NCBI GenBank assembly: GCA_035718275.1 | Contig: DASTHI010000048.1 | Span: 47,352-111,351, forward strand | Length of the DNA stretch: 64,000 bases | Reading direction: 5' to 3' | Source: Pseudolabrys sp035718275 | Lineage (GTDB): Bacteria > Pseudomonadota > Alphaproteobacteria > Rhizobiales > Xanthobacteraceae | In this document: positions 53,963-62,447 of the stretch, in pieces | Layout: every line of letters starts with the position of its first letter | Numbering within the stretch: the first letter of the stretch is position 1 | The notes under the pieces: generated by a model | What the model saw: only the letters and a program-made list of their open reading frames with translations | Database searches by the model: none | What the model was told of the DNA's origin: nothing | Made by a program: the position numbers and the translations under genes

Positions 53963-54787
53963 ATGGATCAAGTGCTTGTGTTCCGCCGCACGGTTCTCAT
54001 TGTCAGTATCCTCTTTGCTGCCGTTGAGGGCCCGGTAGGGGCCCAGACTGCGTCTCTGCAATCGATCCACACGCCGCGTGGCGTGGACGCCGCCTACATC
54101 CTCATCAAGCCCGAAAAACCGATTGCATCCGTCATGCTGTTTGCCGGAGGTCATGGAGGTCTTGGTCTGAGGAGCGCGTCATCCATGAGCTGGGGCGCAG
54201 GCAACTTTCTGGTGCGCAGCCGCGAGGCTTTCGCGGCTCGAGGGTTTCTCGTTGCGGTGATCGATGCGCCATCCGACCAGAAAGGCGGCATGAATGGTGT
54301 TTTTCGAATAAGCAAGAGGCATGCAGAAGATATCGACGCCATCGCGCGCCATCTCAAAGCAGAGGCCGCTGCTCCAGTCTGGCTTGTGGGTACCAGCATG
54401 GGCACCTTCTCGGCCGTAAACGGCGCTATTCGTTCGAAAGCGGTTGACGGGCTCGTTCTCACATCCACCGTTACCCGATCAAAGCCGCACTGGAAGATCG
54501 CAGGCACTCATCCTGACGGCGTCGCGAGCATGACTTTGTCGAGAGTAACGGTACCGACATTGGTCCTGTCTCACCGAAAGGACGACTGCGAGGCCTCCCC
54601 AGCGGCCGATGCGCCGAAGCTCATGGCTCGACTGACCTCGGCTCGAAAGAAAACCGCTGTGCTGCTCGACGGCGGCAGCCCGCCACAGTCGGCTCCTTGC
54701 GAGGCGAAATCGCACCATGGATTTCTGGGAATAGAGGCACAGGCGGTTAGCGCGATAGCGGACTTTGTCAAGCAAAGCGGAAAATGA
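53963..54787 (+). CDS. secreted alpha/beta-hydrolase
   Basis: 274 aa from ATG 53963 (a TTG start 11 codons earlier is less likely). The signal peptide is FRRTVLIVSILFAAVEGPVGAQ. The nucleophile elbow is GTSMGTFSAVNGA (Ser about residue 145). An acid candidate is in SHRKDDCEAS and a His in SHHGFLGIE, giving a plausible catalytic triad. FAGGHGG provides an oxyanion-type loop. Substrate unknown; it is probably a periplasmic esterase or peptidase-like hydrolase. The downstream decarboxylase gene begins 168 bp later on the same strand. Confidence 0.85.
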   Translation: MDQVLVFRRTVLIVSILFAAVEGPVGAQTASLQSIHTPRGVDAAYILIKPEKPIASVMLFAGGHGGLGLRSASSMSWGAGNFLVRSREAFAARGFLVAVIDAPSDQKGGMNGVFRISKRHAEDIDAIARHLKAEAAAPVWLVGTSMGTFSAVNGAIRSKAVDGLVLTSTVTRSKPHWKIAGTHPDGVASMTLSRVTVPTLVLSHRKDDCEASPAADAPKLMARLTSARKKTAVLLDGGSPPQSAPCEAKSHHGFLGIEAQAVSAIADFVKQSGK

Positions 54788-54955
54788 GGGCTTCGCCGCG
54801 ATAGCCAAAACACATCAGCATCCAGCTTTAAGGCGCTGCGCGTCGTGTTTAGATGTTTATTGTAATCCTCTGCAATCAGCAGGATAGCTCGCCCGTGCTG
54901 ACAAACTGCGCGTATCCATTGCATGATGGCCGCAGAAGCAAGGGGGAACCCGTTC

Positions 54956-55936
54956 ATGCAGGGCAAGATCGCGCTGGAAGAACATTTCGCCATCGAAGCG
55001 ACGCTTGGCGACTCGCACGTATTTGGCTCTCACGTATGGAAGGAACTCAGCCACCGACTGGTCGACATTCAAGACGCGCGGCTCGGCGAGATGGACAAGC
55101 ATGGGATCGAAATGATGATCCTGTCGCTGAATGCGCCTGCGGTGCAGGCAATTCACGACACGAGCAAGGCCATCGTAGTTTCCAAGCAGGCAAACGACGT
55201 TCTCGCCGGTGAAGTGCAGAGGAGACCTGGCCGATTTGCTGCGTTCGCCGCATTGCCGATGCAGGATCCCGACGCCGCGAGCGCCGAGCTGACCCGCTGC
55301 GTCAGCGAGCTCGGAATGGTTGGCGCGCTGGTCAACGGCTTCTCGCAGGTCGGCTCAGCGGAGAACGTGACGTACTACGACCTTCCGCAATATCGCTCTT
55401 TCTGGCGGACGGTCGAAGCTCTCGATGTGCCGTTCTATCTGCATCCGCGCAATCCATTGCCCAGTTGGACTAGGTTTTATGAAGGACACAGCTGGATGTT
55501 GGGGCCCAACTGGGCTTTTGCCGCGGAAACAGCCGTGCATGCTCTGCGCCTTATCGGCAGCGGACTTTTCGATGAATGCCCGAGGCTCAAGATCGTTCTT
55601 GGCCATCTGGGCGAAGGCATTCCCGTGCAACTCTGGCGCATCGACAACCGCAACGGCTGGATGAAGGCCCCGCACAAATACAGCGCCCAGCATGGCGTGG
55701 CTCACTATTTCCGCAAGCACTTCCATGTCACAACATCGGGAAATTTCCATACGCCATCAATGCAAAATGCCGCCGCCGAGTTGGGAGCCGACCGCGTCAT
55801 GTTTTCCGTGGACTGGCCGTTCGAGGATGTCGGCGAGGGCTCGGCGTGGTTCGACAATGCCGATATCAGCAAAGAAGATCGCATGAAGATCGGCCGCGAC
55901 AATGCCATCAGACTCTTCAAGCTTCCGCTGCGGTAG
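54956..55936 (+). CDS. amidohydrolase-2 family decarboxylase (gamma-resorcylate decarboxylase-like)
   Basis: 326 aa from ATG 54956 (MQGKIALEEHFAI), with AAGGGGG 9 bases upstream. It closely resembles Rhizobium gamma-resorcylate (2,6-dihydroxybenzoate) decarboxylase in length and sequence. The metal ligands are all visible: Glu and His in ALEEHFAI, His in FYLHPRNPLP, His in VLGHLGEGIP, and Asp in FSVDWPFEDV. LSLNAPAVQAI and GALVNGFSQ line the substrate pocket in that enzyme. The reaction would be non-oxidative decarboxylation of a hydroxybenzoate. It converges on the racemase-like gene with one base between stops. Confidence 0.88.
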   Translation: MQGKIALEEHFAIEATLGDSHVFGSHVWKELSHRLVDIQDARLGEMDKHGIEMMILSLNAPAVQAIHDTSKAIVVSKQANDVLAGEVQRRPGRFAAFAALPMQDPDAASAELTRCVSELGMVGALVNGFSQVGSAENVTYYDLPQYRSFWRTVEALDVPFYLHPRNPLPSWTRFYEGHSWMLGPNWAFAAETAVHALRLIGSGLFDECPRLKIVLGHLGEGIPVQLWRIDNRNGWMKAPHKYSAQHGVAHYFRKHFHVTTSGNFHTPSMQNAAAELGADRVMFSVDWPFEDVGEGSAWFDNADISKEDRMKIGRDNAIRLFKLPLR

Positions 55937-55937
55937 C

Positions 55938-57047
55938 TTACCGCATGCGATAGCGTTCGACGGCCTTCTTGTCCCAGGTTATGCCCGCACCTGGCCTTGT
56001 GGGCACGACCGCCTGTCCATCGACGACGCGCAATGGCTCTTGCAGAATGACATTTGCCCAGTCGACATATTCGAGAAAGTGGCAGGTCGGCGTGGCTGCC
56101 AGCAGATGCGCGCTGAATTCTGGAAACAAGTGCGATGACATCTTTATCTCGAGCGGGCGCGCGAGCTCCGCTGCCTGGCCCCAGCCCGTCACACCGCCGA
56201 TCCGCTCCAAGTCAGGCATGACATAATCGGCAGCATGATTCTTGAGGGCCGTGGACATCGCGGCAGGAAGGGAAAAGTTCTCGCCGATCTGGATGGGCAC
56301 GCGCAGTTCACGCGCAAGCAGCGCTGCGCCTTCGTAGTCATCATGACGGATCGGCTCCTCCAGCCAATAGATATTTTCCGCCTCGAGCGCGCGGCCGCGC
56401 ACGAGCGCGTCCTCGACCGTGAGTGCCTGATTGTAGTCGACCATCAGGTGGATATCCTCGCCGATGCGCGCTCGTACCGCGCGTACGGCCGCGATGTCGT
56501 CCCGCAGCGACTGGTAACCCAATCGAAGTTTCACAGCGCGGAAGCCTCCAACGAGCAGTTTTTCGGCTTCGTCCGCAAGCGCGCCGAGATCATCCATCAG
56601 TCCAAGCCCGCAACTGTTGTATGCGGGAATCAGCCGCGGCTCGGCTCCCATCAAGGTGCAAAGCGGCACGCCAGCTGCGATCGCGAGCGCATCCCAACCG
56701 GCTGAGTCGCATGCGGACATGGCCATGCGTACGATGCCTTGCACGCCGATGAGGGTGAAGCGGCGGGCCAGCTTGGACCAGAGCGCGCGCGGGTCGAGAC
56801 ACTCGCCTTTCACCACGCGTTCGACTTCTGCGAGCAGGCTGACGATCGCAGGCGCGGCGGCCGGCAGATAACAGAAAAGGTAGGTGCGTCCGGTGATGCC
56901 CTCCTCGGTATTCAGATCGACCAGGAGCAGGGGCGCCTCGCGCACCGCCGTGGCGCTAGTCCCCAGCACGAAATTGAGTGGAACTTGAACAGGCGTCGCA
57001 TGCAGCGAACGCACGGTCAGTGACGCCGGCAACAGTCCATCAGGCAC
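55938..57047 (-). CDS. mandelate racemase/muconate lactonizing family enzyme
   Basis: 369 aa from GTG 57047, which has AAAGGGG 6 bases upstream; a TTG at 57071 is possible. The enolase-superfamily ligands are present: Lys in FRAVKLRLG, Asp in MVDYNQAL, Glu in WLEEPI and Glu in QIGENFSL. His in KMSSHLFPEFSAHLL and Glu in HFLEYVDWA are those of true mandelate racemases (His297 and Glu317 equivalents). So it acts on an alpha-hydroxy acid, as racemase or dehydratase. Its neighbours suggest an aromatic acid. Confidence 0.88.
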   Translation of the reverse strand: MPDGLLPASLTVRSLHATPVQVPLNFVLGTSATAVREAPLLLVDLNTEEGITGRTYLFCYLPAAAPAIVSLLAEVERVVKGECLDPRALWSKLARRFTLIGVQGIVRMAMSACDSAGWDALAIAAGVPLCTLMGAEPRLIPAYNSCGLGLMDDLGALADEAEKLLVGGFRAVKLRLGYQSLRDDIAAVRAVRARIGEDIHLMVDYNQALTVEDALVRGRALEAENIYWLEEPIRHDDYEGAALLARELRVPIQIGENFSLPAAMSTALKNHAADYVMPDLERIGGVTGWGQAAELARPLEIKMSSHLFPEFSAHLLAATPTCHFLEYVDWANVILQEPLRVVDGQAVVPTRPGAGITWDKKAVERYRMR

Positions 57048-57102
57048 GAAAAACCCCTTTGAAACGCGCAAATTAGCCCTACCATCGCGAAATATCCTTG
57101 TT

Positions 57103-57131
57103 CTTGAACCTTTAACCGCACCCGCCCATAT
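57103..57131 (+). promoter_or_regulatory. sigma-32 (RpoH) type promoter of hsp20
   Basis: CTTGAAC (57103-57109) and GCCCATAT (57124-57131) are separated by 14 bases, matching the heat-shock consensus CTTGAAA-N11-16-CCCCATNT at most positions. A housekeeping -10 (CATATT, 57127-57132) overlaps it. Transcription would start near 57140, leaving a leader of about 75 bases with GC-rich stems (GCTCCC 57154-57159 with GGGGGC 57164-57169, and TTCAAA 57192-57197 with TTTGAG 57205-57210 just before the ATG). Confidence 0.7.
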
Positions 57132-57216
57132 TATGCAGAGCCGGAGGGCAGTTGCTCCCCGACGGGGGCGCCGAAAGGGCCCGTCAAAGTCGCTTCAAAC
57201 GAGGGCTTTGAGATCA

Positions 57217-57642
57217 ATGTCACGAGTTCCGTCCCTTTCCAGCCCCTTTCTCCTGGGTTTCGACGAGATTGAGCGCGTGCTCGACCGCGTCACAAAGGGA
57301 TCTGACGGTTATCCGCCCTACAATATCGAGCGGCTCCCGCGCGACAAAGACAATCCTGAGCGGCTGCGCATCACCTTGGCAGTGGCCGGATTTACCCGCG
57401 ATCAGCTCGATGTCAGCGTTGAGGAGAGCCAATTGGTGATCCGCGGACGCCAGCACGACGACAAGGCCCGCCAGTACCTCCATCGCGGCATTGCCTCGCG
57501 CCAGTTCCAACGCACTTTTGTGCTGTGCGACGGCATGGATGTGATGGGCGCAGACCTGAAGAATGGACTGTTGTCGATCGATCTTATCCGACCCGAGCCG
57601 GAACGAATCGTAAGGACGATATCCATAAATGACCGGGAATGA
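57217..57642 (+). CDS. small heat shock protein (Hsp20/IbpA family)
   Basis: 141 aa holdase chaperone from ATG 57217 (MSRVPSLSSPFLLGFDEIERVLDRV); the open frame upstream runs through the promoter and is not translated. The alpha-crystallin domain spans about residues 40-125 (YNIERLPRDKDNPERLRITLAVAGF to LLSIDLIRPEPERIVRTI), with the ISI motif at the C terminus. The SD is weak, which fits a temperature-controlled leader. The DUF1150 gene follows 60 bp later. Confidence 0.94.
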   Translation: MSRVPSLSSPFLLGFDEIERVLDRVTKGSDGYPPYNIERLPRDKDNPERLRITLAVAGFTRDQLDVSVEESQLVIRGRQHDDKARQYLHRGIASRQFQRTFVLCDGMDVMGADLKNGLLSIDLIRPEPERIVRTISINDRE

Positions 57643-57702
57643 CGGACTCGTGAAGCAGGACTCGACCGCGTCAAGCGTTGAAACAGAAAGGAGTCGAGGG
57701 CC

Positions 57703-57978
57703 ATGACCAACGACAAACAGATTGAACCGAACACGGCGGATCCGAATATCACGCAGGAAGCGCTGGCTCAGCTTGGCGACGGGCGCCTTGCCTATGTGAA
57801 GACGATCCGCTCTGAAGATGTCGCGACGCTTTTTCCACAGGCGCCAAAGATTGCCCCGGGGATCAAATTGTTCGCGCTGCACGCTGCGGATGGTACCCCT
57901 ATCATGCTTACCGATACGCGCGAAGCTGCCCTGGCCAACGCTTGGAGCCAGGAGCTGGAGCCCGTCAGCGTCCACTAG
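57703..57978 (+). CDS. DUF1150 family protein
   Basis: 91 aa, with AAAGGAG upstream. The conserved stretch is ALAQLGDGRLAYVKTIRSED, then LFPQAPKIAPGIKLFALHAADGTPIMLTDTREAAL. Function is unknown. The pairing with Hsp20 is conserved in Rhizobiales, so it is probably induced by heat too. A strong terminator follows. Confidence 0.93.
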   Translation: MTNDKQIEPNTADPNITQEALAQLGDGRLAYVKTIRSEDVATLFPQAPKIAPGIKLFALHAADGTPIMLTDTREAALANAWSQELEPVSVH

Positions 57979-58000
57979 AGCAGAAGAGTTTATTGTAAGC

Positions 58001-58037
58001 CGCTGGTGGCCGGGCTCGTTCCGGCCACCAGCGTCTT
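58001..58037 (+). terminator. terminator of the hsp20-DUF1150 operon
   Basis: CGCTGGTGGCCGG (58001-58013) and CCGGCCACCAGCG (58021-58033) form a perfect 13 bp stem with loop GCTCGTT, followed by TCTTTGAG. It begins 23 bases after the DUF1150 stop. The T-tract is imperfect but the stem is very stable. Confidence 0.85.
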
Positions 58038-58186
58038 TGAGTTGTTGACTTTGCAGCCTAACGATTCACTTGTGGACCGATCCGCGCTGGAACACTCCGC
58101 GGCGCTGGCATTCGGCCATCAAACGATTCGATGTTGCGCGGACGGCCGCAGAACGCAGCGAACTTGAGCGTTCGGTTTCAGAAGAG

Positions 58187-58657
58187 CTATGCTGCAGAGC
58201 TTGCTGGCGGCATCGAGAGAACTGAATAGATCGCATCGGCATCGCGGGATTCGCGTAGGCGCCGCGCGATTTCCGGATCGCGTAGCTGCCGCGCGACGCG
58301 TGCAAGCGCCTTGAGATGATCGGCACCGGCGGCCTCGGGGGCGAGCAGCAGAAAAATGAGATCGACAGGCTGGTTATCGAGCGCCTCGAAATCGATTGCC
58401 CGCTCGAGGCGAGCGAACAATCCTACCAGCCGGCCAAGCCTGGGCATCTTGCCATGCGGGATCGCCACGCCATTTCCCACGGCCGTAGAGCCGAGCTTCT
58501 CACGCTGAAGCAGAATCTCCAGAATTGCCTTCTCGCTCTCGCCGGTGAGCTTCGCGGCATGCGCGGCAAGTTCCTGGATCGCCTGCTTCTTGCTATTGAC
58601 TTTGAGGGCCGCGATGACTGCGTCCGGCGCGACGAGGTCGGTGAGCGTCATGGACAT
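58187..58657 (-). CDS. ptsN: PTS IIA-like nitrogen-regulatory protein PtsN
   Basis: EIIA-Ntr of the nitrogen phosphotransfer system. 156 aa with the phosphorylated His in GVAIPHGKMPRLGRLVGLFARL and the preceding GEREKLGSTAVGNG-like segment (QREKLGSTAVGNG). DQPVDLIFLLL-like residues (NQPVDLIFLLLAPE) follow. It ends the leftward lpt-rpoN-hpf-ptsN cluster, the usual place next to rpoN. Confidence 0.96.
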   Translation of the reverse strand: MSMTLTDLVAPDAVIAALKVNSKKQAIQELAAHAAKLTGESEKAILEILLQREKLGSTAVGNGVAIPHGKMPRLGRLVGLFARLERAIDFEALDNQPVDLIFLLLAPEAAGADHLKALARVARQLRDPEIARRLRESRDADAIYSVLSMPPASSAA

Positions 58658-58793
58658 GTCCGATGATCGGGGAGTACAGCGCCGAGTTGCGAAGGGGATG
58701 CCGAAGGCGGCGGACCATAGGAGCCGCCTGCCTTGCCGTCAATGGGCGAACTCATTCTTCAACGTTCGATTTTGCTGTGTTTTTGTGCTGGTC

Positions 58794-59102
58794 TTAACCA
58801 CGTCGCGCCTGGTGGTTCTTGCGCAGGCGTTTATAGCGTCGCAACCGTTTTTCGATGCGGTCTGCCGCCTGTTCTGCACTTTCATAGGCATCGGGCGCCA
58901 TTCCTTCGGCTTCGAGCAACGCCCCGGAATCGAGGTGCAGGATACATTCCGTGCGGAAGCCAAATCCGTCCCTGCCTACCGTCGCATGACCCGAGAAGCC
59001 GCCACGAAAATATTTCGAGGTCGCCTCCTCAACACGTTCCGTGATTTTTCGTTGCAGTACCGGCCCAATACTAATGTTTCTGCCCGAAACCCGCAAAGGC
59101 AT
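58794..59102 (-). CDS. hpf: ribosome hibernation promoting factor, short (truncated) form
   Basis: 102 aa from ATG 59102, with GGAGG 7 bases upstream. The S30AE fold is intact (LRVSGRNISIGPVLQRKI, then YFRGGFSGHATVGRDGFGFRTECILHLDSG and AADRIEKRLRRYKRL). It ends at KNHQARRG. Rhizobial HPF is normally long (about 190 aa), with a C-terminal dimerisation domain used to form 100S ribosomes. Here that domain is absent, and the 136 bp before ptsN is too short to hold it in any frame. See findings. Confidence 0.9.
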   Translation of the reverse strand: MPLRVSGRNISIGPVLQRKITERVEEATSKYFRGGFSGHATVGRDGFGFRTECILHLDSGALLEAEGMAPDAYESAEQAADRIEKRLRRYKRLRKNHQARRG

Positions 59103-59204
59103 CGCGCCGCCTCCATAAGGGACGTGTAACAGGACCTTTCCGTTGCCCACCAAAGATTTCAGCTTGGAAATGTTCCACTCGTCAACGTCCAAAATGAGGC
59201 GTCC

Positions 59205-60674
59205 TCAGGCGCTCTTTGCCAATTTTCGCCGACGTCTTTGCACCGATGATGGTATACGCATCGTTTCCCGGTACTTGGCGACAGTGCGCCGCGCGATTTC
59301 AATTCCGAGCTGACGCAGTTTCTCGACAATAGTGTCGTCGGAGAGGACGTTTTCCGCGTCTTCACCATTGATGAGATGGCGAATGTGATGCCGGACGGCC
59401 TCTGCCGAATGCGCTTCGCCACCGCCGGCGGCCGCGATTGACGGAGTAAAGAAATATTTCAGCTCGAATATGCCTCGGTCGCTCGACAAATACTTGTTGG
59501 CCGTGACACGCGACACGGTCGATTCGTGCATCCCGATCGCGTCGGCAATGCTCCGCAAATTCAGCGGCCGAAGATGCTGCACCCCGCTCGCGAAGAATCC
59601 ATGCTGCTGCCGTACGATTTCACTGGAAACCTTTAATATGGTTTTCGCGCGCTGATCGAGAGCCCGCATGAGCCAGGTCGCCGTCTGCAGGCAATCGGCC
59701 ATGTACTGCTTTGCTTGCTGATTGCGTGTCGTCTTCGAGACCTCTGCGTAATAGCGGTGGTTGACGAGAACTCTCGGCAATGTTTCGGAATTGAGTTCCA
59801 CCTGCCATGTGCCGTCGGGCGCTCGACGCACGAAGACATCCGGAACGATCGCCTGCACGGCAGTCGATCCGTAATTCAGTCCGGGTTTCGGATTGAGCAT
59901 CCGCAACTCGGAAATCATGTCAGTGAGATCCTCGTCGGTGACCCCGCACAGTCGACGCAAGGTCGCGAAATCGCGCCTGGCAACGAGATCGAGATGCTCG
60001 ACGAGGATTTTCATTGCCGGGTCATAGCGGTCGCGATCCTTGAGCTGGATGGCGAGACATTCCGCGAGATTGCGCGCGCAGACGCCCGGCGGATCGAATG
60101 TCTGCAGAACAGCGAGAACGAGTTCGACGTCGCTGCGCCTAGCGCCGAGCTTTTCCGCGATGGCATCAAGTTCGCCAGTGAGATAGCCAGCTTCATCGAC
60201 CATATCGATGAGATATTGTCCGATCATCCGACCGGCAGGATTCGAGATGGCCAAGCAAAGCTGCTCAGCAAGATGGTCGGCAAGCGTCTTCTCTGCGGAG
60301 ACAAACGCTTCAAGATTATATTCTTCCGCCGGCGATCCCGAACCTGCCCATTCCGCATGCCGCCCGGAGCGCAAATCGTTCGCAGCCGAACTTTTGGCGC
60401 CCCCCTCCTCGCCGGTCTCGATCTCCCCCTCCATCCAGTCGAATGCCTCTCTCACCTCCTCGCCACCTTCATTCGACGGATCCTGGATTTCTTCGATCGA
60501 TACTGGCTCCTCATCGGCACCACGCTCAAGCAGAGGATTTTTTTCGATTTCACCTTCGACATAGGCTGCCAATTCGGGGCTGGATAACTGCAGCAGCTTG
60601 ATCGCCTGCATCAGCTGCGGCGTCATCACGAGCGCCTGCGCCTGGCGAAATTCCAGCCTCTGCGACAATGCCAT
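59205..60674 (-). CDS. rpoN: RNA polymerase sigma-54 factor
   Basis: 489 aa. Region I is Gln/Leu-rich (MALSQRLEFRQAQALVMTPQLMQAIKLLQLS), followed by an acidic region II, the core-binding region III, the helix-turn-helix SIADAIGMHESTVSRVTANKYL and the RpoN box ARRTVAKYRETMRIPSS. It needs bEBP activators and serves nitrogen and related genes. It lies between lptB (128 bp upstream) and hpf (102 bp downstream). Confidence 0.97.
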   Translation of the reverse strand: MALSQRLEFRQAQALVMTPQLMQAIKLLQLSSPELAAYVEGEIEKNPLLERGADEEPVSIEEIQDPSNEGGEEVREAFDWMEGEIETGEEGGAKSSAANDLRSGRHAEWAGSGSPAEEYNLEAFVSAEKTLADHLAEQLCLAISNPAGRMIGQYLIDMVDEAGYLTGELDAIAEKLGARRSDVELVLAVLQTFDPPGVCARNLAECLAIQLKDRDRYDPAMKILVEHLDLVARRDFATLRRLCGVTDEDLTDMISELRMLNPKPGLNYGSTAVQAIVPDVFVRRAPDGTWQVELNSETLPRVLVNHRYYAEVSKTTRNQQAKQYMADCLQTATWLMRALDQRAKTILKVSSEIVRQQHGFFASGVQHLRPLNLRSIADAIGMHESTVSRVTANKYLSSDRGIFELKYFFTPSIAAAGGGEAHSAEAVRHHIRHLINGEDAENVLSDDTIVEKLRQLGIEIARRTVAKYRETMRIPSSVQRRRRKLAKSA

Positions 60675-60801
60675 TGTTGGGATCCGCGAACTGGTCCGAA
60701 TCTTGCTTCTTTATACCAGCCGACTGATTCTCGCGACACGCGATTTCTTGTGCAGCGCATGCACAATGATTGTGCGCGCCGAGAGATTGCCTTTGGCCGG
60801 C

Positions 60802-61701
60802 TTACAAGCGGAATTCCTCGCCGAGATAGAGTCGCCTGACCTCGGGATTGTTCACGATGTCGTCGGCACGACCCTCCATCAACACTTCGCCGGAATAGAT
60901 GATGTAGGCGCGATCCGTGAGGCCCAAGGTCTCACGGACATTGTGGTCGGTGATCAGCACTCCGATGCCGCGATTCGTCAAATGCCGCACCAAGGCCTGG
61001 ATATCGCCCACGGCGATGGGATCGATACCGGCAAACGGTTCATCCAGAAGCATGTATCTCGGGCGGGTGGCGAGAGCACGTGCGATCTCCACCCGTCGTC
61101 TTTCGCCCCCCGAAAGCGCTATCGACGGAGTCTTGCGCAGACGAGCAATATTGAATTCCTCGAGCAGCGCGTTGAGATCGGCTTCACGCCGGCGTCGATC
61201 GGGCTCAACCACTTCCAGAACTGATCGGATGTTATCTTCCACGTTGAGACCACGAAAAATCGATGCTTCCTGGGGAAGATAGCCAACTCCGAGCCGCGCG
61301 CGCTGATACATCGGCAATCCCGTGACGTCGTAGCCGTCGAGTTCGATGCGCCCGCGATCTGCGTTGATCAACCCCGTGATCATGTAGAAGACGGTGGTCT
61401 TTCCGGCGCCGTTGGGCCCGAGCAGGCCAACCGCCTCACCGCGGCGAACGTAGAGGTTAACACCCCTGACAACCATGCGGCCGCCGAAGCTCTTTTCCAC
61501 GCCATGCGCGGCAAGATAAGCGGGCCGCGCCGCTTGACGACCGTCCTCGCGTCGCTGCGGAGCAGCGGCCGCGCCGCCAAGTCTCTTTCGCAGGCCGTCC
61601 GCCCGCACATTGGCGAAGGCCGCCTGCCGCGGCGATTGAACAGCGGCCGCACTCGGTCGTTTCGATGGTGGCTTGCGCCAGAATAGCGAAAGGATGTTCA
61701 C
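60802..61701 (-). CDS. lptB: LPS export ABC transporter ATP-binding protein
   Basis: ATPase of the LptB2FG lipopolysaccharide extractor. The ABC core (residues about 60-299) has Walker A GLLGPNGAGKTTVFYMI, Q-loop YLPQEASIFRGL, signature LSGGERRRVEIARAL, Walker B YMLLDEPFAGID and switch His in ITDHNVRET. About 60 basic and Ala-rich residues precede it, unlike E. coli LptB (241 aa). It follows lptA after 98 bp. Confidence 0.96.
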   Translation of the reverse strand: MNILSLFWRKPPSKRPSAAAVQSPRQAAFANVRADGLRKRLGGAAAAPQRREDGRQAARPAYLAAHGVEKSFGGRMVVRGVNLYVRRGEAVGLLGPNGAGKTTVFYMITGLINADRGRIELDGYDVTGLPMYQRARLGVGYLPQEASIFRGLNVEDNIRSVLEVVEPDRRRREADLNALLEEFNIARLRKTPSIALSGGERRRVEIARALATRPRYMLLDEPFAGIDPIAVGDIQALVRHLTNRGIGVLITDHNVRETLGLTDRAYIIYSGEVLMEGRADDIVNNPEVRRLYLGEEFRL

Positions 61702-61799
61702 CAGCGGCCCTTACAGCGCATAGGATTTTGCCATCACGCCGCCTGTGACATTAGCCGATTCCTGCTGCCGCGCCCGAACGCGGTCTCCTGCACTGCGGG

Positions 61800-62447
61800 T
61801 CAATTGAATGGCCGGACAGGTATTGGCCGCGGAGGTTTCGCTCCGCCGTTGTCAGGCTTGAGATCCGGCCCCGACCCGCTTGGCAGGATGAGACCTTGCA
61901 CACGTCCTCCTTCCACCTTTGATACACCGCTCGTGAGGTCAACCACCAGCTTGCCTCCCCGAAGCACGTTCTGCCCCTGAGTCATCACCACCGGATTCCC
62001 GACAAGAGTGACTGTATTCGCCTTCATGTCGAAGATGCCAAGATCTCCGGTCGCAGTCTGATCCTTCTGCGTCACCACCACCCCGCCTCGCGCTTCCAGC
62101 CGCTTGATGCGCTGCTCGCCCCCGGGCCCCGGAGATGCAGCCTGAAGGCTGCCGCCCGATTTGCCTTTCGATTCGCCAGGCTGCTCGTAAAATACCACCA
62201 ACGATTTACAGCGAAGACCGGTGTCGCCCTGCTTTACGCGGACGTCACCGCTGAAGGTTGCTTGCTGTTGCTTGTCGCGAACCTCCAGTGTCGCCGCTTC
62301 GATATGAACGGGCTTGTCCCTATTCTGCGAGAAACCCTGCAACGCATTCGGCGGCCCGTGCGATACGGTCTGGGCCCGCACCGCGCTTGGCCAGATTAGC
62401 GCCAATAGGACAAGCACGCGAATGCCTGTTTTCCTCGGGAAAGTCAT
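61800..62447 (-). CDS. lptA: lipopolysaccharide transport periplasmic protein LptA
   Basis: 215 aa with a signal peptide (IRVLVLLALIWPSAVRAQ). The OstA-like core has QNRDKPVHIEAATLEVRDKQ, TFSGDVRVKQGDTGLRCKSL, and the later VTLVGNPVVMTQGQNVLRGG strand typical of the beta-jellyroll bridge that carries LPS. The C-terminal tail is Pro-rich. Start overlaps the lptC stop by 4 bases. Confidence 0.93.
   Translation of the reverse strand: MTFPRKTGIRVLVLLALIWPSAVRAQTVSHGPPNALQGFSQNRDKPVHIEAATLEVRDKQQQATFSGDVRVKQGDTGLRCKSLVVFYEQPGESKGKSGGSLQAASPGPGGEQRIKRLEARGGVVVTQKDQTATGDLGIFDMKANTVTLVGNPVVMTQGQNVLRGGKLVVDLTSGVSKVEGGRVQGLILPSGSGPDLKPDNGGAKPPRPIPVRPFN

Noticed and set aside
50697..57047. A genomic island integrated at tRNA-Ala
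   Set aside because: No integrase gene and no second copy of the tRNA 3' end was seen downstream, and the tRNA beside the TIGR02300 gene is a conserved arrangement. The accessory genes may still be transferred, but not by this clear route.
57133..57216. N-terminal extension of Hsp20
   Set aside because: The open frame upstream runs through the leader next to the heat-shock promoter; its Arg-rich translation is unrelated to the family.
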